A DNA stretch of 35,759 bases from IMG/VR virus record IMGVR_UViG_3300035701_004465, positions 1 through 35,759 of that record; one strand, 5' to 3'. Source of the DNA: a virus. The notes under the pieces were generated by a model. That model worked only from the letters and a program-made list of their open reading frames with translations, was not told the origin of the DNA and did not search any database. Shown here one piece after another: positions 7,711-16,320 of this stretch. The position numbers and the translations under genes are program-made. The number at the start of each line of letters is the position of its first letter. Position 1 is the stretch's first letter.

Positions 7711-9015
7711 ATGCCACTAAATGGTGTTTCTGTGCGGGACGCCTACGAGTCCTGCTGCGGAATGGGCGAGCACGGCCCCCGAGAGTTTATCAAACGGTTT
7801 TACCGGGACCTCGGACTGTGCGATGAAAACGGCCGGCGTCACTACGACATTGCCAAAGACCGCAACGTCTTGGAATCCACCAAGGCGAAGTTCAAGCCGG
7901 ATGATGTGTCGATCCTCGATCTGGCGATGGGGATTACTGGACTCTGGGGTTCCTCCCTCCAGAGGGTTTTGAGGCAGTATTCACACGGCGGCCGTTCCGC
8001 CGACGTACTGGAGGCCGGGCCCGTCGTGCCCTCACAATTTGCAAATATCTCCGTTTGGAACGCGGCTGTCGCGGGCTTGGTGGAGGTTCGCATTTTGGAG
8101 ACCTATGATTCGCCTGACTATATCAGCGATCGCTTGGCTCGGACGATTCCGACACGCAAGCGGACGGAGAAGTTCATCGGCATTGCGAACGTCGCTGATG
8201 CCGCCGTTGAACGTACGCCCGGAAATCCGCACGCCCGTACCACATTGGTTGAGCGATACGCGGAGACGCCCGAAACGCGCAACTGGGGCATGGCCATCGA
8301 AATTGCGGCGGAAACCGTGATGTTCGATGAAACCGGCCAGGTTTTGCAGCGGGCCCAGGCAGTTACGGAACGCCTGCGTCTCCGCAAGGAAAAGGCGATC
8401 ATCGACATGGTGCTTGGCGTCACCGCCGGCTACAAGTACAACGGAACCGCCTATGCGACCTACCAGGCGACCACGCCGTGGATTAACAACCTCGGCGCCA
8501 ACCCGCTGACCGATTGGCACGACGTGGATGAGGCGCTGCTTCTGTTCGGAAACATGACGGACCAGGAGCGGAGCGAGCCGGTCAACATCATCCCCCGGCA
8601 GATTCTCGTCATGCCGGCCAGGTTTCTGAATGCCCGGAATGTCCTGAACGCCACTCAAGTCTGGCACACGACCAATACGGCCGCGGATCAGACCATCGGC
8701 AACAACCCGCTCAACGGTCTTGCCTTTGAGATGTTGCCGACCAACCCCGGTCAGGGTGCGTGGGTCTATCGTCGCGCGATGGACGCCGACGGGTTGGCCT
8801 TGAGTGCGACCAATGCCAAGGACCTCTGGTTCATCGGCAACTTCCAACGGGCCTTCGCGTACATGGAGAACTTGCCGCTGACCATTGCTTCGGCGAGTCC
8901 GGGTGACTACGAGATGGCAGATCGCCGTCTAGTGACTGCGATTTTTCTGGATGAGATGGGCGTCCCGGCCCCCCTCGAACCCCGTCACGTCGTGAAGTGC
9001 CGTAACGAGGCGTAG
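7711..9015 (+). CDS. Major capsid protein (HK97-fold type)
   Basis: A 434-residue protein. The start ATG 7711 is chosen over ATG 7704, which is in another frame; GGAG lies 9 bases upstream. The N-terminal 120 residues are helical and charged and may act as a delta-like domain. The body includes the long-helix region ETRNWGMAIEIAAE and a segment with QAVTERLRLRKEKAIIDMVLG typical of the spine helix of capsid proteins. The C-terminal third (ILVMPARFLNARNVL, then DLWFIGNFQRAFAYMENLPL) fits the A-domain and P-domain strands. Size, single-copy position after protease and decoration genes, and a private leader with terminator all fit the most abundant virion protein. Confidence 0.85.
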   Translation: MPLNGVSVRDAYESCCGMGEHGPREFIKRFYRDLGLCDENGRRHYDIAKDRNVLESTKAKFKPDDVSILDLAMGITGLWGSSLQRVLRQYSHGGRSADVLEAGPVVPSQFANISVWNAAVAGLVEVRILETYDSPDYISDRLARTIPTRKRTEKFIGIANVADAAVERTPGNPHARTTLVERYAETPETRNWGMAIEIAAETVMFDETGQVLQRAQAVTERLRLRKEKAIIDMVLGVTAGYKYNGTAYATYQATTPWINNLGANPLTDWHDVDEALLLFGNMTDQERSEPVNIIPRQILVMPARFLNARNVLNATQVWHTTNTAADQTIGNNPLNGLAFEMLPTNPGQGAWVYRRAMDADGLALSATNAKDLWFIGNFQRAFAYMENLPLTIASASPGDYEMADRRLVTAIFLDEMGVPAPLEPRHVVKCRNEA

Positions 9016-9016
9016 C

Positions 9017-9238
9017 ATGACCGCGGCCCAATGGATTGTGGAGGCGGAGGGCTGGGAAACCAAGCTCGCCACCGCCCGCACTGACGCCGACGCCGCTGGG
9101 GGAAAGCCCGACAACCCCAGCGGCGTGGCCCACATGGCTTACGTGGACCAGTGCCGCAAGATGGCGGAGTGGTGCCGGGCACAGGCCGCTCTTGTGGACG
9201 GACCCGTCGAACAAACGACTCTGGGGTATTCATCGTGA
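9017..9238 (+). CDS. Small virion-operon protein, unknown
   Basis: A 73-residue protein starting 1 base after the capsid stop, with GAGG six bases upstream. It is mostly helical and charged (QWIVEAEGWETKLATARTDA), with two Cys near the end. Its stop overlaps the next start (GTGA, 9235-9238), so translation is coupled. Such small proteins between capsid and connector genes are often adaptor or accessory head proteins, but no family is recognised. Confidence 0.65.
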   Translation: MTAAQWIVEAEGWETKLATARTDADAAGGKPDNPSGVAHMAYVDQCRKMAEWCRAQAALVDGPVEQTTLGYSS

Positions 9239-9573
9239 CGCTCGGAAGCTCGATAGCCTCCGACTACAACCATATCGACGGCGTGGAGACCGTGACCTAC
9301 ACGACCCCTGCCGGCGCGGCAACCGCCACCGTCAAGGCGCGGCGAATCGACTTGCAGTACAGAGAACTCATGCTTTCAGCCCCACTCGGGCTGGAGGCGA
9401 CCGATATGGTGTGGGAAGTGTGGGCCGCAACTCTGGGTACGACGGTGCCCATACAGGGCGGCATAATCACGGATTCAACCTCAGTCGTGTGGAAGGTGCT
9501 CAGCGTTCTGCGAGGCATCGGCCTTGGGAGTGTCGTGGCAACCTGGAAGTGCCCTTGTCGGAAGCAGCGATGA
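9235..9573 (+). CDS. Head-closure/connector-like protein
   Basis: A 112-residue protein beginning at GTG 9235, which overlaps the previous stop by 4 bases. An upstream reading of the same frame has no good start. The sequence is beta-rich with a compact pattern (VETVTYTTPAGAATATVKAR, then IDLQYRELMLSAPLGLEATD), the size and look of stopper or head-closure proteins that follow the capsid in siphovirus operons. It is followed by an ATGA overlap with a virion-morphogenesis gene, which supports a neck function. No conserved motif allows a firm call. Confidence 0.65.
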   Translation: MTLGSSIASDYNHIDGVETVTYTTPAGAATATVKARRIDLQYRELMLSAPLGLEATDMVWEVWAATLGTTVPIQGGIITDSTSVVWKVLSVLRGIGLGSVVATWKCPCRKQR

Positions 9574-10022
9574 ATCCGATCCCGATAGAACAACTTGGCA
9601 GCGAACTTGATCGGCTCACCAGGGAACTGGAGACGGCTCCCCTGGAAGGGCCGCTTCGGGAGATGCTCCCTTCGCTTCGCGGCGGCTTTTTGGACAACTT
9701 CAACAATGCGTGCGGCGCGGACGGTGCAACGTGGCCCGCGAGAAAACGAGAGGGCGACGGGCACCCGCTGCTGGTGGACACCAGCGCCTTGTTGCAGGCC
9801 GTCATGGGCGGCGGTAGCAACGTCACCATCATCGCGGCCCGCGAATTGCAGACTGGAGTGGATCAGTCGGGTACGGACGGTGGCGTGCCGTTCGCTGGGC
9901 TTCATAACGCCGGCGGGGGCAACATGCCGCAACGCGAGTTTCTTTACGCTTCGGAAGACACGCTGGACCGCATGGTCGGGGTGTTTGCCGATGAAGTTCT
10001 CAAAACGATCTTTGGAGACTGA
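9570..10022 (+). CDS. Virion morphogenesis / tail-completion protein (gpG-like)
   Basis: A 150-residue protein starting at ATG 9570, overlapping the previous stop as ATGA. After an N-terminal helical region (SELDRLTRELET) it shows the pattern of the phage virion morphogenesis family: LRGGFLDNFNN, then GATWPARKR with G-x-P-L-L-V-D-T-S-A-L-L, and a late H-N-A-G-G-G-N-M-P-Q-R-E-F region. These proteins act at the head-tail interface or terminate the tail tube. The position just before the tail tube gene fits. Confidence 0.75.
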   Translation: MNPIPIEQLGSELDRLTRELETAPLEGPLREMLPSLRGGFLDNFNNACGADGATWPARKREGDGHPLLVDTSALLQAVMGGGSNVTIIAARELQTGVDQSGTDGGVPFAGLHNAGGGNMPQREFLYASEDTLDRMVGVFADEVLKTIFGD

Positions 10023-10025
10023 ACC

Positions 10026-10910
10026 ATGGGCAACGCCTCAATGGGTTGGGCTGCGGCATTCGGCGCTGGAGCCACCGATCCCGTCACGCGGCAATTCGAG
10101 TTTTTCTCGTGCTCTATCGGCAAGCGCCCGTCGCTGATCGAATCGCCCGGGATTCGAGGAACGCGGTCGCACATCAAGGAGTCCGTTACGACGGGGGCCG
10201 CTTCGGTTGGTGGCTCCGTCGTGATGGAGCCGAGGCCCGATGAGCTGGACTTCTGGCTTCCGTACATCCTGGGAGCGACTGAGAACGCCAACGTCTTCGC
10301 CTTGGCCGAGACGTTGCCCGAGTGCTACGTCACGGTAGACAAGGTGGCCAAGGTCTACACCTACGCCGGCATGAAGGTCAACCGGGCCCTCTTCGGGTCT
10401 GCCGAGGGGGCCAATCCGAATCTCCGCATGACCCTGGACCTGGAGGGCAAGACCGAGACCGAAGCAGCCGCCGGGACGTTCCCGGCAATCAGCACTACGC
10501 TTTCCGTCCTCCAGCCGTTCACCCATCTACATTCGGTTCTGACGGTCAGCAGTTCGCAGCCGATTCGCAACGTCCAGGTTGAGATCAACAATGCCCTGAT
10601 TCTGGACCGCTTTATGAACACGGCCGCCCGGACGGAACTCCCGGCCAGCGACCGGATCGTCCGGGTGACATGCGACAATCCCTTCACCGCAGACGAAGTG
10701 AGCCTGTATTCCCTCGCCTTGGCGGGCTCTGCGGCCACACTGGTCTATACCAACGGGGCGAAGGTTCTCACCTTCACCTTCGCCAACCTGAAGGCTGCGC
10801 CCGTGGGGCCGGAGATTCCGTCCCGCGAGACGGAGATTCCGCTGCGGATGGAACTCGTTGCCTTCCAGTCCGGGGGCACCAAGGAACTTGTCATTACCAA
10901 CGTCAGCTAG
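10026..10910 (+). CDS. Major tail tube protein
   Basis: A 294-residue protein; start ATG 10026 has GGAG 8 bases upstream, in the end of the preceding gene. The sequence is beta-rich throughout, with regular alternation and few Cys, and a two-part structure (residues 1-140 and 150-294) like siphovirus tail tube proteins that carry an extra domain. It lies between the tail-completion gene and the tail-assembly genes, followed by the tape measure, the canonical place for the tube protein. The protein would polymerise as stacked rings around the tape measure. Confidence 0.75.
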   Translation: MGNASMGWAAAFGAGATDPVTRQFEFFSCSIGKRPSLIESPGIRGTRSHIKESVTTGAASVGGSVVMEPRPDELDFWLPYILGATENANVFALAETLPECYVTVDKVAKVYTYAGMKVNRALFGSAEGANPNLRMTLDLEGKTETEAAAGTFPAISTTLSVLQPFTHLHSVLTVSSSQPIRNVQVEINNALILDRFMNTAARTELPASDRIVRVTCDNPFTADEVSLYSLALAGSAATLVYTNGAKVLTFTFANLKAAPVGPEIPSRETEIPLRMELVAFQSGGTKELVITNVS

Positions 10911-10919
10911 GAGCAAACC

Positions 10920-11324
10920 ATGGCGTTTTCTTTTGCTATTACGCGGGATTGCAAGGTCGATGGCGTGTCAATCGCCGGGATCGTCGGCGAGACGGTTTCC
11001 GTTGGGGCAATCTCCGGCGGAGTCTCCGAGATCATTCCAATCGCGGCTACCGATTTGGTGGTTGCCTCGGCCTGCGATATTACTCAACTCAAAGCCGCCT
11101 GCCTTTTCGCCACTGCGGCGTTGACCGTCAAGACATACTTGGCTGCACAACTCGTCGATACCATTGCGGTGGCGGCCAATCAGGTCCGTATATGGACGCT
11201 GGCCGACACCTTGGGCCTCTGTATGTTTACCGGCGATTTTGACAGTCTCAAGGTGACAAACGCCACCGGAGGACTTGTCACTTTGGAATTACGCTTAGGA
11301 ACGGACCCAACCATAGGTGGTTAA
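10920..11324 (+). CDS. Tail protein of unknown function
   Basis: A 134-residue protein with AGGAG six bases before ATG 10920. It is a small beta-type, Ala/Val/Ile-rich protein with three Cys. It sits between the tail tube and the tail-assembly chaperone candidates and overlaps the next start by one base (TAATG). The position suggests a minor tail or tube-decorating protein; no family recognised. Confidence 0.65.
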   Translation: MAFSFAITRDCKVDGVSIAGIVGETVSVGAISGGVSEIIPIAATDLVVASACDITQLKAACLFATAALTVKTYLAAQLVDTIAVAANQVRIWTLADTLGLCMFTGDFDSLKVTNATGGLVTLELRLGTDPTIGG

Positions 11325-11791
11325 TGAGCAGAAACATCATCAAAGACGGCTACACCCGCAACGGCTACATCGCGGCCATCGAACACTACCACGACGAGCT
11401 GGGGTTCACCTACCGGCCCATGCTGCCCGACCAGACCGAAGTGTTCATGCGGGACGAGTTCAAGCAACGGGCCCCGAAAGAAGCAACGCTGTTGACTGCC
11501 GCGGCGCTCAAGGGCCAACTGCAATCCTGGACCGAGACGGACAAGGCCGGCAAGCCGGAGCCCATCACGGTGGAGAACTTGGCCGCCCTGCCTTGGATAG
11601 TGTTCAACAGGCTTTTCAACATCGTGGCTGGATTCTCGGGCTCGGACGCTCCACCGACCGCTGCCGGCGCAACCGCGACGGCTGAAAAGCAGGGCACCTA
11701 TCTCGCCGAACTCATGGAGTCGATGAAGGCGGGCGTGACACCGGATGCTTTGACGCGACAGGCCGACGAAAAAAACTCCGCGCCGGGGTGA
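11324..11791 (+). CDS. Tail assembly chaperone candidate (gpG-position)
   Basis: A 155-residue protein starting at ATG 11324, overlapping the previous stop. It is helical and charged, with an Ala/Thr-rich low-complexity linker at about residues 108-122. It lies directly between tube and tape measure genes, where tail phages keep the paired tail-assembly chaperones. Its end overlaps the next gene by GTGA (11788-11791), so the two are translationally coupled rather than joined by an obvious frameshift. I saw no classical slippery heptamer at the junction. The assignment is by position. Confidence 0.6.
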   Translation: MSRNIIKDGYTRNGYIAAIEHYHDELGFTYRPMLPDQTEVFMRDEFKQRAPKEATLLTAAALKGQLQSWTETDKAGKPEPITVENLAALPWIVFNRLFNIVAGFSGSDAPPTAAGATATAEKQGTYLAELMESMKAGVTPDALTRQADEKNSAPG

Positions 11792-12204
11792 GACTCCTGC
11801 TGTTTCACCCCGGGGCCCTCAAGGTGACGTGCGAGCAATGTCGCCAGCACCTGTACAACCTGGAGACTGGCGAGCAGCAGACCTACGTGGCCGGTCCCAC
11901 GCGAGAGAAGAGGCCGTGCGTCCGACCCGAAGGGGTGCCGACGCCGTGCGACCAATGCCCAAAGGAATCGCCGCAGAAAGCACGCGACCATGAGTTGTCG
12001 GACAAGAATCGCCGGACGGTGCTCATCTATCTGGAGTCGAGGGCTACGCACGGGGCATCCCTCACGCCGGCAATGCGGCGGGACCCGATCTTGCTGAGGA
12101 ACCTGGCAATCGTGGACGGCATCTATCGAGACTACGAGCGGCGCGAGGTTGGACGCGAATCCGCGTATTCGGCTGCCCTGCTGTTTGTGGGGGCCAAGCG
12201 ATGA
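11788..12204 (+). CDS. Zinc-ribbon-like protein before the tape measure (second chaperone position)
   Basis: A 138-residue protein starting at GTG 11788 in a GTGA overlap. The N-terminal half contains CEQCRQHLYN and a later CDQCPKE, two C-x-x-C pairs that could bind one zinc ion. The C-terminal half is helical and basic. It ends in an ATGA overlap with the tape measure gene, which is where the longer tail-assembly chaperone product normally lies. A zinc-binding protein there is less usual; it could be an assembly factor that dissociates after tail completion. Confidence 0.65.
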   Translation: MRLLLFHPGALKVTCEQCRQHLYNLETGEQQTYVAGPTREKRPCVRPEGVPTPCDQCPKESPQKARDHELSDKNRRTVLIYLESRATHGASLTPAMRRDPILLRNLAIVDGIYRDYERREVGRESAYSAALLFVGAKR

Positions 12205-14315
12205 CCGCACAAGCAGACCGAAGGGTTGTGTTTACGCTGGGGGTGGAGATCGACCCGGCTGCGCAGCAGACCATCCGGCAGTTCAGGTCCGAGATGGACA
12301 AGGCCCGAGGAACGGGCGGGCGCGGTGGTGGACTGGGGCGGGCCGGTATCGGGCCGGATAACGACCAGGCAAAAGTCGCTGCCGCCAACAAGGCTTTTGA
12401 AGCGGAACAAGCGGGACTGATGAAGTTGAAGGCCGTCCGCGAGCGTGCTGAGGCGAGCGAGATTGCCGCAGACAGGCGACGCGAAACACGCGAGACTTCC
12501 GCCCGCCAAAAGGCGATTGCTGAGAATGAGAGGTTCTTTGCAAAGCACGCCGCCGGCGTCGAAATGGAAGTAGCGGGCGAGATCAAGGCCCGCGAAAAGG
12601 CCGAAAAGGAAGCCGCCGGTGCCCGCGAGAAGGCCGTTGCCCTTTCCGAGCGGGCCAATGCACGGATGGTCCGCGCCAATCAGGCCGGCAGCCGGGCGAT
12701 GATGTCGGTCCTCTCTTCGGCCCTCACCATCGGATCGGGCATCGCCAAGCTGGGACTGTTGGGCGAAGAGAGCACCGAGAAAATCGTCAAGGGCTTTGTC
12801 AAAATCTACTCCGTCATGGAGGTGCTGCGGGGCGGCATCGGGATCTGGCGGGCGTTGACCCGTGCAATTCAGATGTACGAGCGGGCTGTAGCGGCCGCTG
12901 CCGTCGCTCAGGCGGCTATGACGGGAGTTGGCATTGCGGCCGGAGCGGCTGGAGGAGTTGGAGGAGTTGGAAGAGCCGCACGAGGCGGCGGTGGTATTGG
13001 CGATATAGCGACCAATGTTGCGGTTGGAGCGGCTGGAGGAGCGGCATTACGGCCTGGACTTTGGGGTTTTCTACAGCACAAGGCTACCCAGGCTGGTGCT
13101 CTCGCTTGGGGAACCGCCAGGTGGGGTGCGCAAAGATTGCCTGGCATAACGGCTGGCCTTACACCGGGCTACCTTTTGGGTGAGAGCTTCAATTACCTCA
13201 GCAGCGGAGAAACTCTCAATACCGCATGGAGAGAATGGCGTCAGGCCCGAGCGGGGGCCAAGGCATCGACTGTGCGGCTGGGAGAACTTGAAGAATCGGG
13301 GATGCAGGCACTCGCCGGGCGCGAACAAGCCAAGGTTGAGGCGAAAGCCCGGACTGCGGAGCGTACCGCTTATCTGGAAACGCAGGCCAGAACCATCGAG
13401 GGGCGGCTTGTAGGCCGAGGTCTGGCGGGCGATGAACTACAAGCGGAACTGACCCGCCGCATGGGCGGCGTCTACTACGGACAACGCACGGCCCTGCAAA
13501 CCAACATCGCTGCCGGTGAGGCAGCCGCCAGCCGTTTGATGCCGGCCCGGGAACAAGCCGCTAATGCGGGCTGGTTGCAGGTCCAGAAGGAGGCTTTGTC
13601 CGAAATCCTGGATAAGGAAACCGACAACCTCCGCAGGCGGCAACAGGCCGAGCGGGACATCGCCAAGACGCGGACGGATTCCGCCAACGACGCCATCGAC
13701 AAGGCGCGAAAGGAAATAGACCTCCGCAAGAAGGATATTGAAGAAGCCCGCAAAACACTCCTTACGGGCGAAGAGCGCTTTGGGGCGATGGACCCTGAAG
13801 AACAGCGGCGCGTCGTAAAGACGATGCAGGCCGTTCAACGAGGCGAGCGGGCCTCAGTCGAGGACCTCAAGCGTCTGGAGGGTCTCGGCACCATGGAGTC
13901 CGAAGGCGCTGCACGCGAGCAGTACCGCCAATACGCTCAAGAAGCTCTTGCCAATATGGGGTTCCGCTCAAGGAGTCCATGGGAAGTAAACCGCTTTGGT
14001 GGCCCCGCCAACGCATTTGAGCGACTCATGGGCCAAGGGCGCGTGACGGGCGGGGAACTGGGAAAAATCGCCGGATTGGAGGGCGAAACCAGAGACTTGG
14101 CCGCAGAGATCGACCGTCAGGGCAGACTCAAGGAAGTTATGAGCCGCAACGCCCAGGAAGTCGCCCAGGCCATTGCCCAGGAGATCGAATCGCTGGAGAC
14201 TTACCGGGACAGCATTCTGATCGAAAACATCCGTCGTGAACTCGGAAACACAGTACACGAGTTGAACAAGAAGTTGGAAGACGCGATTCGAGATCGCCTG
14301 CCCAAAAAGAAGTGA
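12201..14315 (+). CDS. Tail tape measure protein
   Basis: A 704-residue protein starting at ATG 12201 (ATGA overlap). Residues 50-170 are a long charged coiled coil rich in Ala/Glu/Arg/Lys. Residues 170-340 hold hydrophobic, Gly/Ala-rich stretches that can enter a membrane. Residues 345-560 return to coiled coil (ETDNLRRRQQAERDIAKTRT), and a last helical part ends in a basic KKK tail. This order is typical of tape measure proteins, which set tail length and help eject DNA. By the usual rule of about 0.15 nm per residue the tail would be about 100 nm, so short to medium. It is the longest gene of the operon. Confidence 0.85.
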   Translation: MTAQADRRVVFTLGVEIDPAAQQTIRQFRSEMDKARGTGGRGGGLGRAGIGPDNDQAKVAAANKAFEAEQAGLMKLKAVRERAEASEIAADRRRETRETSARQKAIAENERFFAKHAAGVEMEVAGEIKAREKAEKEAAGAREKAVALSERANARMVRANQAGSRAMMSVLSSALTIGSGIAKLGLLGEESTEKIVKGFVKIYSVMEVLRGGIGIWRALTRAIQMYERAVAAAAVAQAAMTGVGIAAGAAGGVGGVGRAARGGGGIGDIATNVAVGAAGGAALRPGLWGFLQHKATQAGALAWGTARWGAQRLPGITAGLTPGYLLGESFNYLSSGETLNTAWREWRQARAGAKASTVRLGELEESGMQALAGREQAKVEAKARTAERTAYLETQARTIEGRLVGRGLAGDELQAELTRRMGGVYYGQRTALQTNIAAGEAAASRLMPAREQAANAGWLQVQKEALSEILDKETDNLRRRQQAERDIAKTRTDSANDAIDKARKEIDLRKKDIEEARKTLLTGEERFGAMDPEEQRRVVKTMQAVQRGERASVEDLKRLEGLGTMESEGAAREQYRQYAQEALANMGFRSRSPWEVNRFGGPANAFERLMGQGRVTGGELGKIAGLEGETRDLAAEIDRQGRLKEVMSRNAQEVAQAIAQEIESLETYRDSILIENIRRELGNTVHELNKKLEDAIRDRLPKKK

Positions 14316-14325
14316 GATCGGCGGC

Positions 14326-15054
14326 ATGTACCTGCGTTACGGTAGTTTTACGCATCCATTGGGCGAGCCTTCGGTAGGTATCACCAGAGAGACGCTCTAC
14401 ACCCAAACAAGAGAGCCTTATGCCGTTCTGGAGCGCTGGAATGTAACCGGGATGACCGTCGAGCAGACGGGCAGCGCCACGGCGATGAAGAGCAAAATCG
14501 GGGCGCTCGAAACAGCCTATGCCGTTGAAAATCAGGACATCACTATTCTTTTGCCGGACGGCACCACGCCAAGCACACATCAAATCCGGGCCAAAGACAC
14601 CATCGGAGGCATTCGCGTGGTGATGCGGCCGAGTTATCCCGAACAAAGCGGCCCCCAAGGCATAACATTTCAGAACTTTCAGTTGGCGGTGGAAGCAACG
14701 GTCGCCCTGCCGGCAAACGGATCGGTCATCTTGGAGTTTGAGGAAACCTTGGAGTTTTCGGGCGGCGGTCCGCAGTATGGACACCTGGAAACGCTTACCA
14801 CGCCTCCTCAGTTGCAACTGCTGCGCCGCATGTCGATCTATCGGGCCATCCAAAGCGGACAAGCAAAAGGACTTTACGCCCGACCAGTCGTACCCGCGGC
14901 GATCTGGCCGGCGGCATTGGTGAGAACGCCTACAAAACGTGTCATCGCCCCCAAACGGCGCGGTAGCGGTTATTACGAATATACCGTTTCATGGAATTAC
15001 GTCTTTGAGGCGGCGGTCCCCTTGATCGGGCTTCCGCACATTTGGACTGCATAG
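14326..15054 (+). CDS. Distal tail-like protein
   Basis: A 242-residue protein, first gene after the tape measure, starting 10 bases after its stop. It is beta-rich (MYLRYGSFTHPLGEPSVGI, then paired strands) with a C-terminal strand set ending in a Trp/Tyr-rich part (GYYEYTVSWNYVFEA). In siphoviruses the gene after the tape measure encodes the distal tail protein, which forms the hub to which tail-tip proteins attach. The call is by position and by beta character only. Confidence 0.6.
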   Translation: MYLRYGSFTHPLGEPSVGITRETLYTQTREPYAVLERWNVTGMTVEQTGSATAMKSKIGALETAYAVENQDITILLPDGTTPSTHQIRAKDTIGGIRVVMRPSYPEQSGPQGITFQNFQLAVEATVALPANGSVILEFEETLEFSGGGPQYGHLETLTTPPQLQLLRRMSIYRAIQSGQAKGLYARPVVPAAIWPAALVRTPTKRVIAPKRRGSGYYEYTVSWNYVFEAAVPLIGLPHIWTA

Positions 15055-15063
15055 GAAACAATC

Positions 15064-16311
15064 ATGGCACTTTGTGTTTGGCGAGGCGACGCACAGGCCC
15101 GGGCCAACATCTGGCACGCAACCCCGGCCCTCGTTGACATTGGCGACACTTTTACGCTGACGATCAATCGCAAGGACGTGATTGTGACGGCTACGGCGGC
15201 AACGGTTGCCAACGTGATCGGACTCTTTATCACGGCCATCACGGCAGCCACCGACCCTGAGTGGCAGGAAGTGACGGCAACTAATGGCACAACCTACCTG
15301 ATCTTGACCGGACCCTCGGACGGAAAGCCGGTGACGATCACGGGGACCTCGACCGGCGGGACGAACACCGTGAACGAAATCACGACGGCCACCGGCCCTA
15401 ATTGGTTTTCCAACACGGAAAACTGGAGTGGAGGGGCCGTTCCTGTAGACGCCGATGAGATCGACTTCGGTTCCTCGACGGTCGGGTGCTACTACGGACT
15501 AGCCCAAGGAACCACCACGCCTGCAACCATCCGGCGTCCGGCCGGCGGCCCGCCGATCGGTTTGCCCGACTGGACGGGTACTTATTGGGAGTATCGGGAC
15601 AAGTACCTGGCCCTCGGCAACGCAGCCGACGCTCAGATTATGACGATCATTTTGGGTGAGGGGGAAGGATCTGGCGGCGGTCGGTGCAAGATCGACGCTG
15701 CGGATTGCCAGGTGACCGGGATCGTCCACGCAACGGGCACCTCGACCGACGAGTATCCGGCCTTCCTGTTCAAGGGGACCCACGCCAGCAACGCCTTCAC
15801 CATCTACAAGGGATCAGTGGGAATCGCCGTTCTGTCCGGCGAAGTGGCGACGGTCCTTACTCTTACGATGGGGTACGAGTCAAGCCAGGACTCCGATGCC
15901 GAGGTGATTTGCGGCAAGGGCGTAACGCTCGGGACCGTGGTGAAAAACGGAGGAATTTTGACCCTTGGCCATGAGACGGCGGTAGTGGCCTCCATGACCA
16001 ACTATGCCGGGGACGCGACAATTAACGGCACCTCCGGAGTGACGGTTCTGATCGTTCGCGGCGGGACGGTCTACTACAACACGACCGGCACTTTGGCCGG
16101 GGCCCCCATCGTGTCGGAATTGGGATCACTGGACTTCTCACGCGACTTGAGAGCCAAGACGGTGACCAATCCCATCGAGGTATATGGCGATGAGGCAACG
16201 GTCAAGGACCCCAATAAATCCGTTACTGCCCTGGTTCTGGATTGGAACGAGACGACGCGATTGGCGGACATCGGACGGCACATCCGTATCACGCGCGGGG
16301 CGGTGGCGTAG
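15064..16311 (+). CDS. Tail fibre/receptor-binding candidate with NW/NWSGG motif and beta-solenoid-like body
   Basis: A 415-residue protein with AGGAAAC before ATG 15064. Residues 1-100 form an N-terminal domain with a repeated T-x-T-x-x-T pattern (TVTATAAT-like). At about residue 115 is the motif NWFSNTENWSGGAVP, the W-x-x-x-x-N-W-x-x-G-x-x-P pattern found at the start of autotransporter-type and planctomycete surface solenoids. The rest is rich in G, V, T and short strands with spaced NGGILTLG and NGTSGVTVLIV-type turns, suggesting a beta-helix. In the tail-tip region this is best read as a host-contact protein. No catalytic motif was seen. Confidence 0.65.
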   Translation: MALCVWRGDAQARANIWHATPALVDIGDTFTLTINRKDVIVTATAATVANVIGLFITAITAATDPEWQEVTATNGTTYLILTGPSDGKPVTITGTSTGGTNTVNEITTATGPNWFSNTENWSGGAVPVDADEIDFGSSTVGCYYGLAQGTTTPATIRRPAGGPPIGLPDWTGTYWEYRDKYLALGNAADAQIMTIILGEGEGSGGGRCKIDAADCQVTGIVHATGTSTDEYPAFLFKGTHASNAFTIYKGSVGIAVLSGEVATVLTLTMGYESSQDSDAEVICGKGVTLGTVVKNGGILTLGHETAVVASMTNYAGDATINGTSGVTVLIVRGGTVYYNTTGTLAGAPIVSELGSLDFSRDLRAKTVTNPIEVYGDEATVKDPNKSVTALVLDWNETTRLADIGRHIRITRGAVA

Positions 16312-16320
16312 GAGATTTGC